Shown here in pieces: positions 1 to 6,109 of a stretch of 11,803 nt of DNA. Within the stretch, counting starts at the first letter, position 1; the number at the start of each line of letters is the position of its first letter. The stretch is from an uncultured Polaribacter sp. (GTDB taxonomy: Bacteria; Bacteroidota; Bacteroidia; Flavobacteriales; Flavobacteriaceae), in the NCBI GenBank assembly GCA_937936695.1, contig CALHCK010000187.1, forward strand, positions 1 to 11,803, in the 5' to 3' direction. The position numbers and the translations under genes are program-made. Under the pieces are notes generated by a model. The model was not told the DNA's origin. It saw nothing but the letters and a program-made list of their open reading frames with translations, and did not search any database.

Positions 1-917
1 GTTTCTGCAAAATCTAGTAATCTTTCCGTAGCATCTTCTCTTCTATCTAAAATTACATCTTCTATATGCTCTAATAAATCTTTAGGTATATCATCATACA
101 CCTCTAACATTGCTGGGTTTACAATACCCATATTTAAACCAGCCTGAATAGCATAGTATAAAAACACCGAGTGCATTGCTTCTCTTACTCCGTTGTTTCC
201 TCTAAATGAAAAAGATACATTACTAACCCCTCCACTAACAGAAGCGTTTTCTAAATTTTGTCTTACCCATCTTGTTGCTTCTATAAAATCTATCGCGTTT
301 CTACGATGTTCATCCATACCTGTTGCAACCGGAAATATATTTAAATCAAAAATAATATCTTCTGACGGAAAACCTACTTTATTTACTAAAACATCATACG
401 ATCTTTTAGCTATTTCTATTCTTCTCTCATACGTATCTGCCTGCCCTACTTCATCAAAAGCCATTACAATAACAGCAGCTCCGTATTTTTTAATTTGTTT
501 TGCTTCCCAAATAAACTTTTCTTCACCTTCTTTTAAAGAAATCGAATTTACCACACATTTACCCTGTACTACCTGTAAACCTGCTTCTATAATTTCCCAT
601 TTAGAGCTGTCTATCATCATAGGTACTCTACAAATATCTGGTTCGGCTGCAATTAAGTTTAAGAAACGTACCATTGCTTCTTTACCATCAATTAAACCGT
701 CATCCATGTTTATATCAACAATTTGCGCGCCACCATCTACCTGATGTCTTGCAATGTCTAAAGCTTCATCAAACTTTTCTTCTTTAATTAATCGTAAAAA
801 CTTTCGAGAACCTGCAACATTTGTTCGTTCTCCAATATTTATAAAATTGCTGTTTTCATTCAGAACTAGAGGCTCTAATCCTGATAAACGCATGTATTTA
901 GTCTGTTTTACTTTCAT
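1..917 (-). CDS. metH: Methionine synthase, folate/cobalamin half (MetH C-terminal subunit), 3' end outside window
   Basis: Hand translation of the minus strand from the ATG at 917 gives 305 open codons running off the left edge. It begins MKVKQTKYMRLSGLEPL and contains NIGERTNVAGSRKF (residues 27-40), DINMDDG (68-74), MIDSSKW (101-107) and SFRGNN (237-242). These are hallmarks of the pterin-binding (methyltetrahydrofolate) domain of cobalamin-dependent methionine synthase. In intact MetH this module follows the homocysteine-binding domain, and RLSGLEP is the usual junction, so the gene starts exactly at a domain boundary. An in-frame TAA lies two codons before the ATG, so it is not a continuation of the upstream gene; Met9 (893) is an alternative start. 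The cobalamin-binding and reactivation domains should follow beyond position 1 but cannot be seen. It is probably co-transcribed with the homocysteine-binding gene and so under the same SAM riboswitch. Confidence 0.93.
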   Translation of the reverse strand, partial: MKVKQTKYMRLSGLEPLVLNENSNFINIGERTNVAGSRKFLRLIKEEKFDEALDIARHQVDGGAQIVDINMDDGLIDGKEAMVRFLNLIAAEPDICRVPMMIDSSKWEIIEAGLQVVQGKCVVNSISLKEGEEKFIWEAKQIKKYGAAVIVMAFDEVGQADTYERRIEIAKRSYDVLVNKVGFPSEDIIFDLNIFPVATGMDEHRRNAIDFIEATRWVRQNLENASVSGGVSNVSFSFRGNNGVREAMHSVFLYYAIQAGLNMGIVNPAMLEVYDDIPKDLLEHIEDVILDRREDATERLLDFAE

Positions 918-962
918 TATTTATGGCATTATTATATATCTTACTTGTTAGTTAGATATATA

Positions 963-992
963 AAATCTCTAGATTTAAAAAACCAGAGATTT
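963..992 (-). other. Hairpin between the two metH genes
   Basis: AAATCTCT (963-970) and AGAGATTT (985-992) form a perfect 8-bp inverted repeat with a 14-nt loop. Past a one-base bulge the stem can continue with about six A-T pairs. It sits in the 144-bp gap between the homocysteine-binding gene and the folate/cobalamin gene. No U-tract follows on the minus strand, so it is not a classical intrinsic terminator. It could be an RNA stability or processing element, or chance in AT-rich DNA. I saw no convincing Bacteroidota-type promoter in the rest of this gap. Confidence 0.4.
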
Positions 993-1061
993 ATATAATT
1001 AAAACACTCTTTGTAATTGTAAAAATACGCAGAGTTCTATTTTTATTTTTAAAAACTGATT

Positions 1062-2066
1062 TTATTTTACAGTTCCTCCATAAGCTCTTGGCTTATATTT
1101 TGCAGCAATATTTGCAATTACTTTAATGTGTTCTGGTGATGTTCCGCAACATCCTCCAATAATATTCATTAAATTTTTCTTCATATACTCTTCTATCTGC
1201 TCTCCCATTTCTTCAGGTGTTTCATCATACTCTCCAAAAGCATTAGGTAAACCTGCATTTGGATGGGCAGAAATTGCAAATTCTGTTTTATCTGCAATAG
1301 ACTCTAAATGCGGTTGTAATAAATTAGCACCTAAAGCACAATTAAAACCTACAGATAATAAAGGAATATGAGATACAGAAATTAAAAATGCCTCTGCTGT
1401 TTGTCCTGATAATGTTCTTCCTGAAGCATCTGTAATAGTACCACTAAGCATTACAGGTATTTCTATATTTCTTTCTTCTTTTACTTCTTCTATAGCAAAT
1501 AATGCTGCTTTGGCGTTTAAGGTATCAAAAACAGTTTCTACTAATAAAATATCAGAACCACCATCCATTAAAGCTTCTACTTGCTGTTTGTAAGCAATTC
1601 TTAACTCATCAAAAGTAACAGCTCTGTAACCAGGATCATTTACGTCTGGAGACATACTTGCAGTTCTGTTTGTTGGCCCTATAGAACCTGCAACAAAACG
1701 AGGTTTATGTGGCTCTTTTGCTGTAAACTCTAACGCTACTTCTTTTGCTATTTTTGCAGATTCATAGTTTAACTCATACACCAAATCTTCCATTTGATAA
1801 TCTGCCATTGCTATAGTAGTACCCGAAAAAGTATTGGTTTCTACAATATCTGCACCTGCCTCAAAATATTTAGCATGAATGGTTTTTATAGCTTCTGGTT
1901 GAGTTATAGATAATAAATCGTTATTACCTTGTAATGGGGTTGGGTAGTCTTTAAAGCGTTCTCCTCTAAAATCTTCTTCTGTAAATTTATAGGCTTGTAG
2001 CATAGTACCCATAGCACCATCTAAAACTAAAATTCTTTCTTGTAAAGCTTTATATATATTTGACAT
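1062..2066 (-). CDS. metH: Homocysteine S-methyltransferase subunit of split methionine synthase (MetH N-terminal domain)
   Basis: A 334-residue protein made only of the homocysteine-binding barrel of MetH. It opens with ILVLDGAMGTMLQ (residues 12-24) and carries ETNTFSGT (76-83), FVAGSIGPTNR (124-134) and GFNCALGA (240-247), ending in GGCCGTSPEHI (304-314). Cys243, Cys306 and Cys307 match the three zinc-ligand cysteines that bind homocysteine in this family. The chain stops soon after this domain, where intact MetH (about 1,200 residues) would continue into the pterin domain; that part is the next gene. The two proteins together should transfer a methyl group from methyltetrahydrofolate through cobalamin to homocysteine. 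The start is 49 bases after the 3' end of a SAM-I riboswitch, which implies repression when S-adenosylmethionine is plentiful. No clear Shine-Dalgarno sequence lies near the ATG. The assignment is confident; the partnership with the downstream gene is inferred from the split and the order. Confidence 0.95.
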   Translation of the reverse strand: MSNIYKALQERILVLDGAMGTMLQAYKFTEEDFRGERFKDYPTPLQGNNDLLSITQPEAIKTIHAKYFEAGADIVETNTFSGTTIAMADYQMEDLVYELNYESAKIAKEVALEFTAKEPHKPRFVAGSIGPTNRTASMSPDVNDPGYRAVTFDELRIAYKQQVEALMDGGSDILLVETVFDTLNAKAALFAIEEVKEERNIEIPVMLSGTITDASGRTLSGQTAEAFLISVSHIPLLSVGFNCALGANLLQPHLESIADKTEFAISAHPNAGLPNAFGEYDETPEEMGEQIEEYMKKNLMNIIGGCCGTSPEHIKVIANIAAKYKPRAYGGTVK

Positions 2067-2114
2067 TTTTTGATATTTTTATCTATATGTCATCAGAAAA
2101 GATACCTCTTTGCT

Positions 2115-2244
2115 GTTATCTGTCAGTTAATTACTAATTTTTAAGTAGTAATAAAACTGTAGAATGTAGCACCTTCTATTTCTTGTGTAAGAAATGGGTT
2201 GCTAAGGCTTCAGCGGGTCTAATCCCTCTGCCTTTCGTGATAAC
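2115..2244 (-). ncRNA. SAM-I (S-box) riboswitch in the metH leader
   Basis: Read on the minus strand, the leader carries the S-box core. P1 is closed by GTTATC (2244-2239) and GATAAC (2120-2115). P2 is AAGGC (2234-2230) with GCCTT (2208-2204), enclosing GAGGGATTAGACCCGCTGAA. The conserved AGCAACC follows. P3 is a 6-bp stem TTTCTT/AAGAAA with a 4-nt loop (2179-2194). Then comes the conserved AAGGTGCTACATTCTACAG, and a long P4 (2124-2159) of CAGTT/AACTG plus ATTACTA/TAGTAAT. The family binds S-adenosylmethionine and normally turns expression off. Between P1 and the metH ATG I see no GC-rich hairpin followed by a U run. Two weak alternatives exist: the 3' strand of P1 can pair with GGTATC at 2106-2101 (imperfect), and GATA/TATC (2072-2083) forms a small stem just before the ATG. 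Translational control is possible but unproven. Confidence 0.95.
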
Positions 2245-2246
2245 GA

Positions 2247-2276
2247 AATAAATAAGTTAATGAACTATACTGCAAA
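2247..2276 (-). promoter_or_regulatory. Candidate Bacteroidota-type promoter for the riboswitch-metH transcript
   Basis: On the minus strand TTTG (2276-2273) is followed after 18 bases by TATTTATT (2254-2247). This resembles the Bacteroidota sigma-ABfr pattern of TTTG, about 19 bases, then TAnnTTTG. The -7 box matches imperfectly: the second base of TTTG is A and the last is T. Transcription would begin close to the first base of riboswitch helix P1, where an S-box leader would be expected to start. The region is AT-rich, so chance matches are likely. Confidence 0.3.
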
Positions 2277-2303
2277 TAAACGTATTATTTTTTTTATTTG
2301 CAG
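2270..2303 (-). repeat. Perfect 11-bp inverted repeat between cysM and the SAM riboswitch
   Basis: CTGCAAATAAA (2270-2280) and TTTATTTGCAG (2293-2303) are exact inverted copies around a 12-base spacer. The element starts 20 bases after the cysM stop codon and ends 26 bases before the riboswitch. As RNA it could end or protect the 3' end of the cys transcript, but no U run follows it on the minus strand. As DNA it overlaps the TTTG of the candidate promoter, so an operator for a dimeric regulator is another reading. Confidence 0.5.
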
Positions 2304-2322
2304 AATGATCGATTTGTAAATT

Positions 2323-3216
2323 TTACTCTTTTTCGAATAATGTAGATGATAAATATCTATCTCCTCTATCGCAAACAATAGCTACAACTACACCTTTATC
2401 TAAACTTTGTGCAACTTTTAAAGCACTTGCCACAGATCCTCCACTACTCATACCAGCAAAAATACCTTCTTCTTCTGCTAGTCTTTGCGTCATTGCTTTT
2501 GCTTCTTTTTCATCTACTTCTAAAACCTTGTCTACTTTTTTTCTATTAAAAATAGCTGGTAAATATTCTTGTGGCCATTTTCTAATACCAGGTATTCTAG
2601 ATTCTCCATCTGGTTGAACACCTACTATAGTTATGTCTTTATTTTGTTCTTTTAAGTAATCTGAAACTCCCATAATGGTACCAGTAGTTCCCATTGTACA
2701 TACAAAATGAGTTACTTCTCCTTCTGTATCTCTCCAAATTTCTGGTCCGGTAGTTTTATAATGAGCTTTAGAGTTATCAGTATTATCAAACTGATTTAAT
2801 CTGTAATACCCTTTTTTATATTTTAGTTTTAAAGCATAATCTCTAGAACCTTCCATACCCACTTCTTTAGGAGTTAAAATAACTTTAGCCCCATAAGCTT
2901 TCATGGTTTTTACACGTTCTTCAGTAGAGTTTTCTGGCATTACCAATACCATATTTACACCTAATACTTTAGCCATTAAAGCCAATGCAATACCTGTGTT
3001 ACCACTTGTTGCTTCTACTAAAGTATCTCCTTTTTTAATATTTTTTCTTCTAATTGCTTCAGAAATCATATTGTAAGCAGCTCTGTCTTTTACACTACCT
3101 CCAGGGTTATTACCCTCTAGTTTTAATAAGAGCTTAACACCTTCTTTTTGAAATATATTTTGTACTTCTACTAGCGGTGTATTACCAACAAAATCTATAA
3201 TACTTTTTGTTTTCAT
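2323..3216 (-). CDS. cysM: Cysteine synthase, CysM type (O-acetylserine sulfhydrylase B)
   Basis: A 297-residue fold-type II PLP enzyme that joins O-acetylserine and sulfide (CysM enzymes also accept thiosulfate) to give cysteine. The PLP lysine lies in GGSVKDR (Lys43). The substrate loop is TSGNTG (70-75), and GTTGT near residues 176-180 corresponds to the phosphate-binding loop, usually GTGGT in the family. The segment IPGIRKWPQEYLP is typical of CysM rather than CysK, as is the length just under 300. The start follows the cysE stop codon after a single base, so the two are almost certainly translated from one message. It is the last gene of the cys run; an inverted repeat and a new riboswitch-led unit follow. 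Confidence 0.94.
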   Translation of the reverse strand: MKTKSIIDFVGNTPLVEVQNIFQKEGVKLLLKLEGNNPGGSVKDRAAYNMISEAIRRKNIKKGDTLVEATSGNTGIALALMAKVLGVNMVLVMPENSTEERVKTMKAYGAKVILTPKEVGMEGSRDYALKLKYKKGYYRLNQFDNTDNSKAHYKTTGPEIWRDTEGEVTHFVCTMGTTGTIMGVSDYLKEQNKDITIVGVQPDGESRIPGIRKWPQEYLPAIFNRKKVDKVLEVDEKEAKAMTQRLAEEEGIFAGMSSGGSVASALKVAQSLDKGVVVAIVCDRGDRYLSSTLFEKE

Positions 3217-3217
3217 T

Positions 3218-3976
3218 TTAGTTCTTTTTTTGAAAAATATTATTTTCTGAATGTACTGTTACAACAGAATTTTCTGGTATTGATTCTGTAATGCAAACAT
3301 TTGCACCTATTACAGAATTTTCTCCAATAACAACATCACCTCCTAAAATGGTTGCATTTGCATAAATGGTAACATTACTTAATATAGTTGGATGTCTTTT
3401 TGTTGATGCTAAACTTTTCTTTACAGAAATACCTCCTAAAGTTACTCCTTGAAAAATTTTTACATGCTCTTTTATAATAGCAGATTCTCCTATTACAATA
3501 CCTGTTGCATGGTCTATATGAAAAGATTCTCCTATTTCTGCTCCTGGATGAATATCTGTACCAGTAGTTCCATGTGCAAATTCACTCATCATTCTTGGTA
3601 AAACAGGTATTTCTTGTTTTAGCAATTGATTACTTAATCTGTAAACAGATATTGCATAAAAACCTGGATACGCTAAATAAATTTCTCGTAAACTTTTTGC
3701 GGCAGGATCGCTATTTAAAGCTGCCAAAGCATCTAAATCTAGCTTTCTTCTTATTTCTGGAAATGATGCTTCATAATCTAACCAAAAACATTCTTTTTTA
3801 TCTATAGATAATCTTTCTAAAATTCTTAAGAATTTTTGTTTTGTAGCTTCTCCATGCTCTTTTTGGTATACTTCATCAAACAGACAATTAATCAACTCTC
3901 GTGTAAAAATTTCTACAGCATCTCTTAAGCACATGCTGTAATTTACAAGTTGACTTTTTTGTACTATTTCTTTCAT
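3218..3976 (-). CDS. cysE: Serine O-acetyltransferase (CysE/EpsC family)
   Basis: A 252-residue enzyme that acetylates serine with acetyl-CoA to make O-acetylserine, the carbon acceptor for sulfide. The C-terminal half is a left-handed beta-helix of hexapeptide repeats. It includes TDIHPGAEIG (140-149), DHATGIVIGE (155-164), GVTLGG (177-182) and KRHPTI (193-198). Asp141 and His156 align with the catalytic pair of the E. coli enzyme (Asp143 and His158). I chose the ATG at 3976, which begins two bases after the ferredoxin stop. An ATG at 4042 is in frame but would add 22 residues overlapping the ferredoxin gene. The protein ends in FQKKN, not in the isoleucine that lets many serine acetyltransferases dock into CysK. 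That fits its partner here being CysM-like. Confidence 0.93.
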   Translation of the reverse strand: MKEIVQKSQLVNYSMCLRDAVEIFTRELINCLFDEVYQKEHGEATKQKFLRILERLSIDKKECFWLDYEASFPEIRRKLDLDALAALNSDPAAKSLREIYLAYPGFYAISVYRLSNQLLKQEIPVLPRMMSEFAHGTTGTDIHPGAEIGESFHIDHATGIVIGESAIIKEHVKIFQGVTLGGISVKKSLASTKRHPTILSNVTIYANATILGGDVVIGENSVIGANVCITESIPENSVVTVHSENNIFQKKN

Positions 3977-3978
3977 AT

Positions 3979-4308
3979 TTAAGATTCTGGGGCTAATTCT
4001 ACTTCTAAACCATCTATTTCTGGAGTCATTTGTATCTGACATCCTAATCTACTGTTATCTTCTACATTAAAAGCTTCTGCTAACATAGCATCTTCATCAT
4101 CTGTCATCTCTGGCAATTCATGATCAGATTTTACATAACACTGACAAGAAGCACACATTGCCATTCCGCCACAAACTCCAATAGTCCCTTCTTCCGCTAA
4201 TTCGTAAGAACGTACTACCTCCATTAAATTCATTGCCATGTCTGTTGGGGCAACTACATCATGCGTTACTCCGTTTCTGTCTGTTATTTTTATATTAATG
4301 TCTTGCAT
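3979..4308 (-). CDS. [2Fe-2S] ferredoxin
   Basis: A 109-residue soluble ferredoxin. Cys46, Cys52, Cys55 and Cys90 are spaced C-x5-C-x2-C-x34-C within GVCGGMAMCASC (44-55) and RLGCQIQ (87-93). This spacing belongs to adrenodoxin/Isc-type vertebrate and bacterial ferredoxins rather than plant-type ones. Cys57 is an extra, non-ligand cysteine. The protein is acidic, as expected for docking to reductases. Its neighbours are a ferredoxin-NADP reductase upstream and a siroheme sulfite reductase further up, so I infer that it carries electrons from NADPH to sulfite reductase. A role in iron-sulfur assembly, usual for Isc ferredoxins, is less likely because no isc genes are nearby. A good -7 promoter match lies just upstream, so it may also be transcribed on its own with cysE and cysM. 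Confidence 0.92.
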   Translation of the reverse strand: MQDINIKITDRNGVTHDVVAPTDMAMNLMEVVRSYELAEEGTIGVCGGMAMCASCQCYVKSDHELPEMTDDEDAMLAEAFNVEDNSRLGCQIQMTPEIDGLEVELAPES

Positions 4309-4340
4309 TTACTTTTATTTCTATTGTCTGCAAATTTAAG

Positions 4341-4348
4341 CAAACCTA
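4341..4348 (-). promoter_or_regulatory. Candidate internal promoter (-7 box) upstream of the ferredoxin gene
   Basis: TAGGTTTG on the minus strand is an exact match to the Bacteroidota -7 consensus TAnnTTTG. It sits 32 bases before the ferredoxin ATG, giving a leader of roughly 25 bases. The -33 element is poor: no TTTG occurs 18-20 bases upstream, only a T-rich stretch in the loop of the preceding hairpin. If active, it would transcribe ferredoxin, cysE and cysM apart from the upstream genes. Confidence 0.35.
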
Positions 4349-4355
4349 ACAATTT

Positions 4356-4388
4356 ATACCTACAAGGCTTAAAAAACCTTGCAGGTAT
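4356..4388 (-). terminator. Strong hairpin after the ferredoxin-NADP reductase gene, possible terminator
   Basis: Minus-strand RNA pairs ATACCTGCAAGG (4388-4377) with CCTTGTAGGTAT (4367-4356): 12 bp around a 9-base loop containing a T run. One pair is a G-U wobble on the minus strand, where the plus strand would have an A-C mismatch, which suggests it works as minus-strand RNA. It begins 12 bases after the reductase stop codon. No U run follows the stem, so it may only attenuate, process or stabilise the message. It is the most stable intergenic hairpin I noticed in the cys block. Confidence 0.5.
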
Positions 4389-4400
4389 TTTTGCACTTTA

Positions 4401-5456
4401 TTATTCTATAGCTTTTACTACTGCTTTTGGAGCTTCTTTTTTAGTTCCATCAAAACCTTCTACACCACCTACAGTTGTGTATTTCATTACGTATTTTTTG
4501 TCTGGAAAAATTCTCTTATATGCACTCTGACACATTAAAGTAGCTTCATGAAAACCACATAAAATTAACTTTAATTTACCAGGATATGTATTTACATCTC
4601 CAATTGCATAAATACCTGGTACATTTGTTTGATAATCTAAAGCATTATTTACTTTAATTGCATTCTTCTCTATTTCTAAGCCCCAATTAGCAATTGGTCC
4701 TAATTTTGGAGACAATCCAAATAAAGGAATAAAATGATCTGTATCTATAATAAAAGGCTCTTCTCCTTTTTTCTCTACAGCAACACCTGTTACTTTACCT
4801 TCTCCAATAATTCCTTTTACTTCTGCAGGAGTTATTAAATTAATTTTACCTAAGTTTTTTAACTCTTGTACTTTCTCTACAGAATCTAAAGCTCCTCTAA
4901 ACTCATTTCTTCTATGAATTAAAGTTACTTCAGAAGCTACATCAGATAAAAAGATTGCCCAATCTAAAGCAGAATCTCCACCTCCAGAAATAACAACTTT
5001 TTTGTCTCTATATAATTCTGGCTCTTTAATTATATACTCTACTCCTTTATCTTCAAAATCTACTAAATTAGGAATTAACGGTTTTCTTGGTTCAAAAGAA
5101 CCTAAACCTCCTGCAATAGCAACAATTTTTGCATGGTGTTTTGTACCTTTATTTGTAGTTACAATAAATGTACCATCTTCTTGCTTTTCTACAGTATCTG
5201 CACGCTCTCCTAAAGTAAATCCTGGCTCAAATTGTTTAATTTGTTCCATTAATTTATGAGTTAAATCTCCTGCTAAAATTTCTGGATAAGCAGGTATATC
5301 ATAAATAGGTTTCTTTGGATAAATTTCTGAACACTGACCTCCTGGTTGTGCTAACGCATCTATTAAATGACATTTTAACTTTAATAAACCTGCTTCAAAA
5401 ACGGTAAATAGTCCTGTTGGTCCTGCACCAATAATTAGTATATCTGTTGTAATCAT
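4401..5456 (-). CDS. Ferredoxin-NADP reductase, thioredoxin-reductase-like type
   Basis: A 351-residue flavoprotein with two Rossmann domains. The FAD site is IIGAGPTG (residues 8-15), QPGGQC (37-42) is typical of this reductase family, and AIGDV (284-288) closes the FAD site. The NADPH domain holds SGGGDSALD (157-165), with HRR (181-183) placed to bind the 2'-phosphate. The redox-active CxxC of true thioredoxin reductases is absent from the NADPH domain. The protein carries a C-terminal tail of about 35 residues, as in YumC-type ferredoxin-NADP reductases. It should pass electrons from NADPH to ferredoxin. The [2Fe-2S] ferredoxin is the next gene and sulfite reductase is three genes upstream, so it probably powers sulfite reduction in place of a CysJ flavoprotein. 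It is separated from both neighbours by hairpin-bearing gaps. Confidence 0.92.
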   Translation of the reverse strand: MITTDILIIGAGPTGLFTVFEAGLLKLKCHLIDALAQPGGQCSEIYPKKPIYDIPAYPEILAGDLTHKLMEQIKQFEPGFTLGERADTVEKQEDGTFIVTTNKGTKHHAKIVAIAGGLGSFEPRKPLIPNLVDFEDKGVEYIIKEPELYRDKKVVISGGGDSALDWAIFLSDVASEVTLIHRRNEFRGALDSVEKVQELKNLGKINLITPAEVKGIIGEGKVTGVAVEKKGEEPFIIDTDHFIPLFGLSPKLGPIANWGLEIEKNAIKVNNALDYQTNVPGIYAIGDVNTYPGKLKLILCGFHEATLMCQSAYKRIFPDKKYVMKYTTVGGVEGFDGTKKEAPKAVVKAIE

Positions 5457-5472
5457 AATTTTAATTTATTGC

Positions 5473-5513
5473 TTTTATAAGCCTGTTAAACAAATTGTTT
5501 TTAACTTATAAAA
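5473..5513 (-). other. AT-rich hairpin between the precorrin-2 dehydrogenase and reductase genes
   Basis: TTTTATAAG (5473-5481) and CTTATAAAA (5505-5513) are perfect 9-bp inverted copies. The sequence between them can fold further through GTTAAACA and TGTTTTTAAC with a small bulge, giving one long, imperfect stem. It lies in the 73-bp gap, starting 16 bases after the upstream stop codon. No U-tract follows on the minus strand. It may be a processing or stabilising element; because it is so AT-rich, chance cannot be excluded. Confidence 0.4.
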
Positions 5514-5529
5514 ACAGCTAACTTTTACT

Positions 5530-6105
5530 TTATTTTTCAACCAAACTCTTTGTAAATTCGTTTAGTTTTTCTACTTTTTCTTCAAAGTCTCCTTTGATGG
5601 TTTTTCTATATTCGTTTAAATTCTTTACAAGGTCATCTATGTTTTCAGGAATAACTTCCTCAAAAAACTGACGCAATCTCTTGGCTGTTGTTGGCGATTT
5701 TCCGTTTGTAGAAATAGCCACCTTTACATTACCTTTAGTAACAATACCACCCATATAAAAATCGCAATACGGTGGGTTATCTGCAACGTTTACTAACTTA
5801 GCTTCTGCTCTACAATCTTTCCAAACCTGAACATTTACTTCTGGTATATCTGTGGTTGCAACAATCATATGTCTACCTTGTAAATATTTTTTTTTGTAGG
5901 TATCTTCTACAAGAGTAACACAGCCTTTTTTTGATAGCTCAATGGTACCTTCTCTAAACATAGGAGAAACCATTAAAACTTTTGCATCTGGACTAGATTT
6001 TAACAAGAAAGTTAATTTTTCTTCTGCAACAAAACCTCCTCCTATAATTAAAACATTTAGGTTTTTAGTTTTTAAAAAAACAGGATATAAATTATTTCTT
6101 TCCAT
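5530..6105 (-). CDS. Precorrin-2 dehydrogenase / sirohydrochlorin ferrochelatase (CysG N-terminal / Met8 type)
   Basis: A 191-residue protein equal to the N-terminal half of CysG. It oxidises precorrin-2 to sirohydrochlorin with NAD and, in bifunctional members, inserts iron to give siroheme. The Rossmann motif is VLIIGGGFVAEEK (18-30). The segment VNVADNPPYCDF (105-116) contains Asp109, matching the catalytic aspartate of CysG and Met8. ISTNGKSP (131-138) is the conserved loop near the active site. The C-terminal helices (about 150-190) are lysine/glutamate rich. The methyltransferase half of CysG is absent, but the gene immediately upstream encodes it, four bases away. Siroheme is the cofactor of the sulfite reductase encoded just beyond. 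I infer, but cannot see, that it is also the ferrochelatase. Confidence 0.92.
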   Translation of the reverse strand: MERNNLYPVFLKTKNLNVLIIGGGFVAEEKLTFLLKSSPDAKVLMVSPMFREGTIELSKKGCVTLVEDTYKKKYLQGRHMIVATTDIPEVNVQVWKDCRAEAKLVNVADNPPYCDFYMGGIVTKGNVKVAISTNGKSPTTAKRLRQFFEEVIPENIDDLVKNLNEYRKTIKGDFEEKVEKLNEFTKSLVEK

Positions 6106-6109
6106 TAAA

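Noticed and set aside
193..951. Plus-strand ORFs of 183 and 65 codons
   Set aside because: They lie opposite the metH folate/cobalamin half, whose minus-strand translation has strong family motifs. The plus-strand products resemble no family I know and have shadow-like composition.
918..1061. Split metH as a frameshift or assembly error
   Set aside because: Each half ends or begins at a domain boundary, with a 144-bp non-coding gap and an in-frame stop before the second ATG. A single base error could not rejoin them.
1126..1371. Plus-strand ORF of 81 codons
   Set aside because: It is antisense to the zinc-binding end of the homocysteine methyltransferase gene and has no recognisable features.
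3574..3807. Plus-strand ORF of 77 codons
   Set aside because: It is antisense to cysE, and its Leu/Phe-rich content follows from the reverse complement of the gene.
3977..4042. Longer cysE start at 4042
   Set aside because: It would overlap the end of the ferredoxin gene by 64 bases, and the added 22 residues are just its other frame. The ATG at 3976 fits the family and the 2-base spacing.
4261..4530. Plus-strand ORF of 89 codons
   Set aside because: It spans the ferredoxin start, the hairpin gap and the reductase end on the opposite strand. Its hydrophobic look comes from AT-rich composition.
5002..5259. Plus-strand ORF of 85 codons
   Set aside because: It is a shadow of the ferredoxin-NADP reductase gene.
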